From the NCBI GenBank assembly GCA_022579005.1, contig MU401790.1, positions 1 to 31,974 on the forward strand: a DNA stretch of 31,974 nucleotides, read 5' to 3'. Position numbers and translations under genes: made by a program. Shown here piece after piece: positions 30,851 through 31,974 of the stretch (positions within the stretch are counted from its first letter, which is position 1; each line of letters opens with the position of its first letter). This stretch comes from Poronia punctata (taxonomy: Eukaryota > Ascomycota > Sordariomycetes > Xylariales > Xylariaceae). The notes below the pieces were generated by a model, which was not told the origin of the DNA, ran no database searches, and was given only the letters and a program-made list of their open reading frames with translations.

Positions 30851-31974
30851 AACTTACCTTATATAAAAAATAAAAACTTACTTTATATAAAAAATAAAAA
30901 AATACTTTACCTTATATAAAAAATAAAAACCTACTTTATATAAAAAATAATAAAATAACTTACTTTATATAAAAAAAAAACCTATTTTATATAAGAAATA
31001 ATAAAATAACCTACTTTATATAAGAAATAATAAAAAAATCTACTTTATATAAGAAATAATAAACTAACCTACCTTATATAAAAAATAATAAAATAACCTA
31101 CCTTATACAAGAAAATAACCTACTTTATATAAGAAATAATAAAACAAGCTACCTTATATAAAAAATAATAAAATACTTTACCTTATATAAAAAATAAAAA
31201 CCTACTTTATATAAAAAATAATAAAATAACTTACTTTATATAAGAAAAAAACCTATTTTATATAAGAAATAATAAAATAACCTACTTTATATAAAAAATA
31301 ATAAAAAAATCTACCTTATACAAGAAATAATAAACTAACCTACCTTATATAAACAAATAACCTACTTTATATAAAAAATAATGAAACAACCTACCTTATA
31401 TAAAAAATAATAAAATAACTTACCTTATATAAGAAATAATAAAATAACCTACCTTATATAAAAAAAAAACCTACTTTATACAAGAAATTAAAAAAAAACC
31501 TACCCTATATAAGAAATAATAAAATAACTTACTTTATATAAGAAATAATAAAATAACCTACTCTATACAAGAAATTAAAAAAAACCTATTTTATATAAGA
31601 AATAATAAAATAACCTACCCTATACAAGAAATAATAAAATAACCTACTTTATATAAGAAATAATAAAATAACCTACTTTATACAAGAAATAATAAAAAAA
31701 CCTACCTTATACAAGAAATAATCAAAAAACCTACCTTATACAAGAAATAATAAAATAACCTACCTTATATAAGAAAATAACCTACTTTATATAAGAAATA
31801 ATAAAACAACCTACCTTATATAAAAAATAATAAAATAACTTACCTTATATAAAAAATAATAAAATAACCTACCCTATACAAAAAAAAACCTACTTTATAC
31901 AAGAAATTAAAAAAAAACCTACCCTATATAAGAAATAATAAAATAACTTACTTTATATAAGAAATAATAAAATA
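30851..31974. repeat. Tandem satellite (basic unit about 29 bases) with higher-order repeats, reaching the window end
   Basis: Roughly forty copies of a unit whose core is CCTACYTTATATAAG followed by an A-rich spacer of GAAATAATAAAATA type. Full units are about 29 bases; shorter ones (about 20-25) have lost part of the spacer. Long blocks repeat at larger spacing: the block starting AATACTTTACC at 30901 recurs 271 bases later, and the block around 31381 recurs 420 bases later at 31801. Variants differ mainly by C/T (TATACAAG against TATATAAG, CCTACC against CTTACC) and G/A (TAAGAAAT against TAAAAAAT). The array continues beyond the window. Confidence 0.92.

Noticed and set aside
30851..31974. 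CRISPR-like array
   Set aside because: The repeats are a eukaryotic tandem satellite without unique spacers.

Overview
The window looks like a piece of a filamentous ascomycete (Pezizomycotina) genome. Genes have short introns of about 60-100 bases with GTATGT/GTAAGT-type donors. They sit in a base-balanced island of about 24 kb, bounded on both sides by extremely A+T-rich DNA with no open frame of 60 codons. This split into gene-bearing and A+T-rich compartments is typical of species with repeat-induced point mutation (RIP). The lineage cannot be fixed further from the sequence alone.

Layout: 1-2985 is A+T-rich DNA. The island (2998-27177) then carries, in order: a three-exon xanthine dehydrogenase (hxA type, +); an NmrA-like NAD(P)-binding protein (+); an unrecognised small protein whose reading frame needs an unresolved junction (-); a four-exon AYR1-like short-chain dehydrogenase (+); a single-exon protein of about 794 residues with five tandem Cys/Trp modules (-); a secreted CBM9-like carbohydrate-binding protein (+); an imidazolonepropionase/prolidase-type amidohydrolase (+); an intron-containing tRNA-Ala(CGC) (+); a two-exon Tubby C-terminal/LURP-one-like protein (+); and a three-exon uncharacterised multi-pass membrane protein (-). 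From 27190 the A+T-rich DNA resumes, and from about 30851 to the window end it becomes a tandem satellite.

The genes do not form an obvious pathway. XDH (purine oxidation), the amidohydrolase and the dehydrogenases are separate metabolic genes, each with its own intergenic space, and no secondary-metabolite core enzyme, transposase or tyrosine recombinase was seen. The most notable signals are the regular five-fold ~91-residue cysteine repeat, the satellite whose unit variants record C-to-T decay with a left-to-right gradient, a 12-base direct repeat exactly at the two island borders, and a dispersed TACGAGTA motif that is strongly over-represented.
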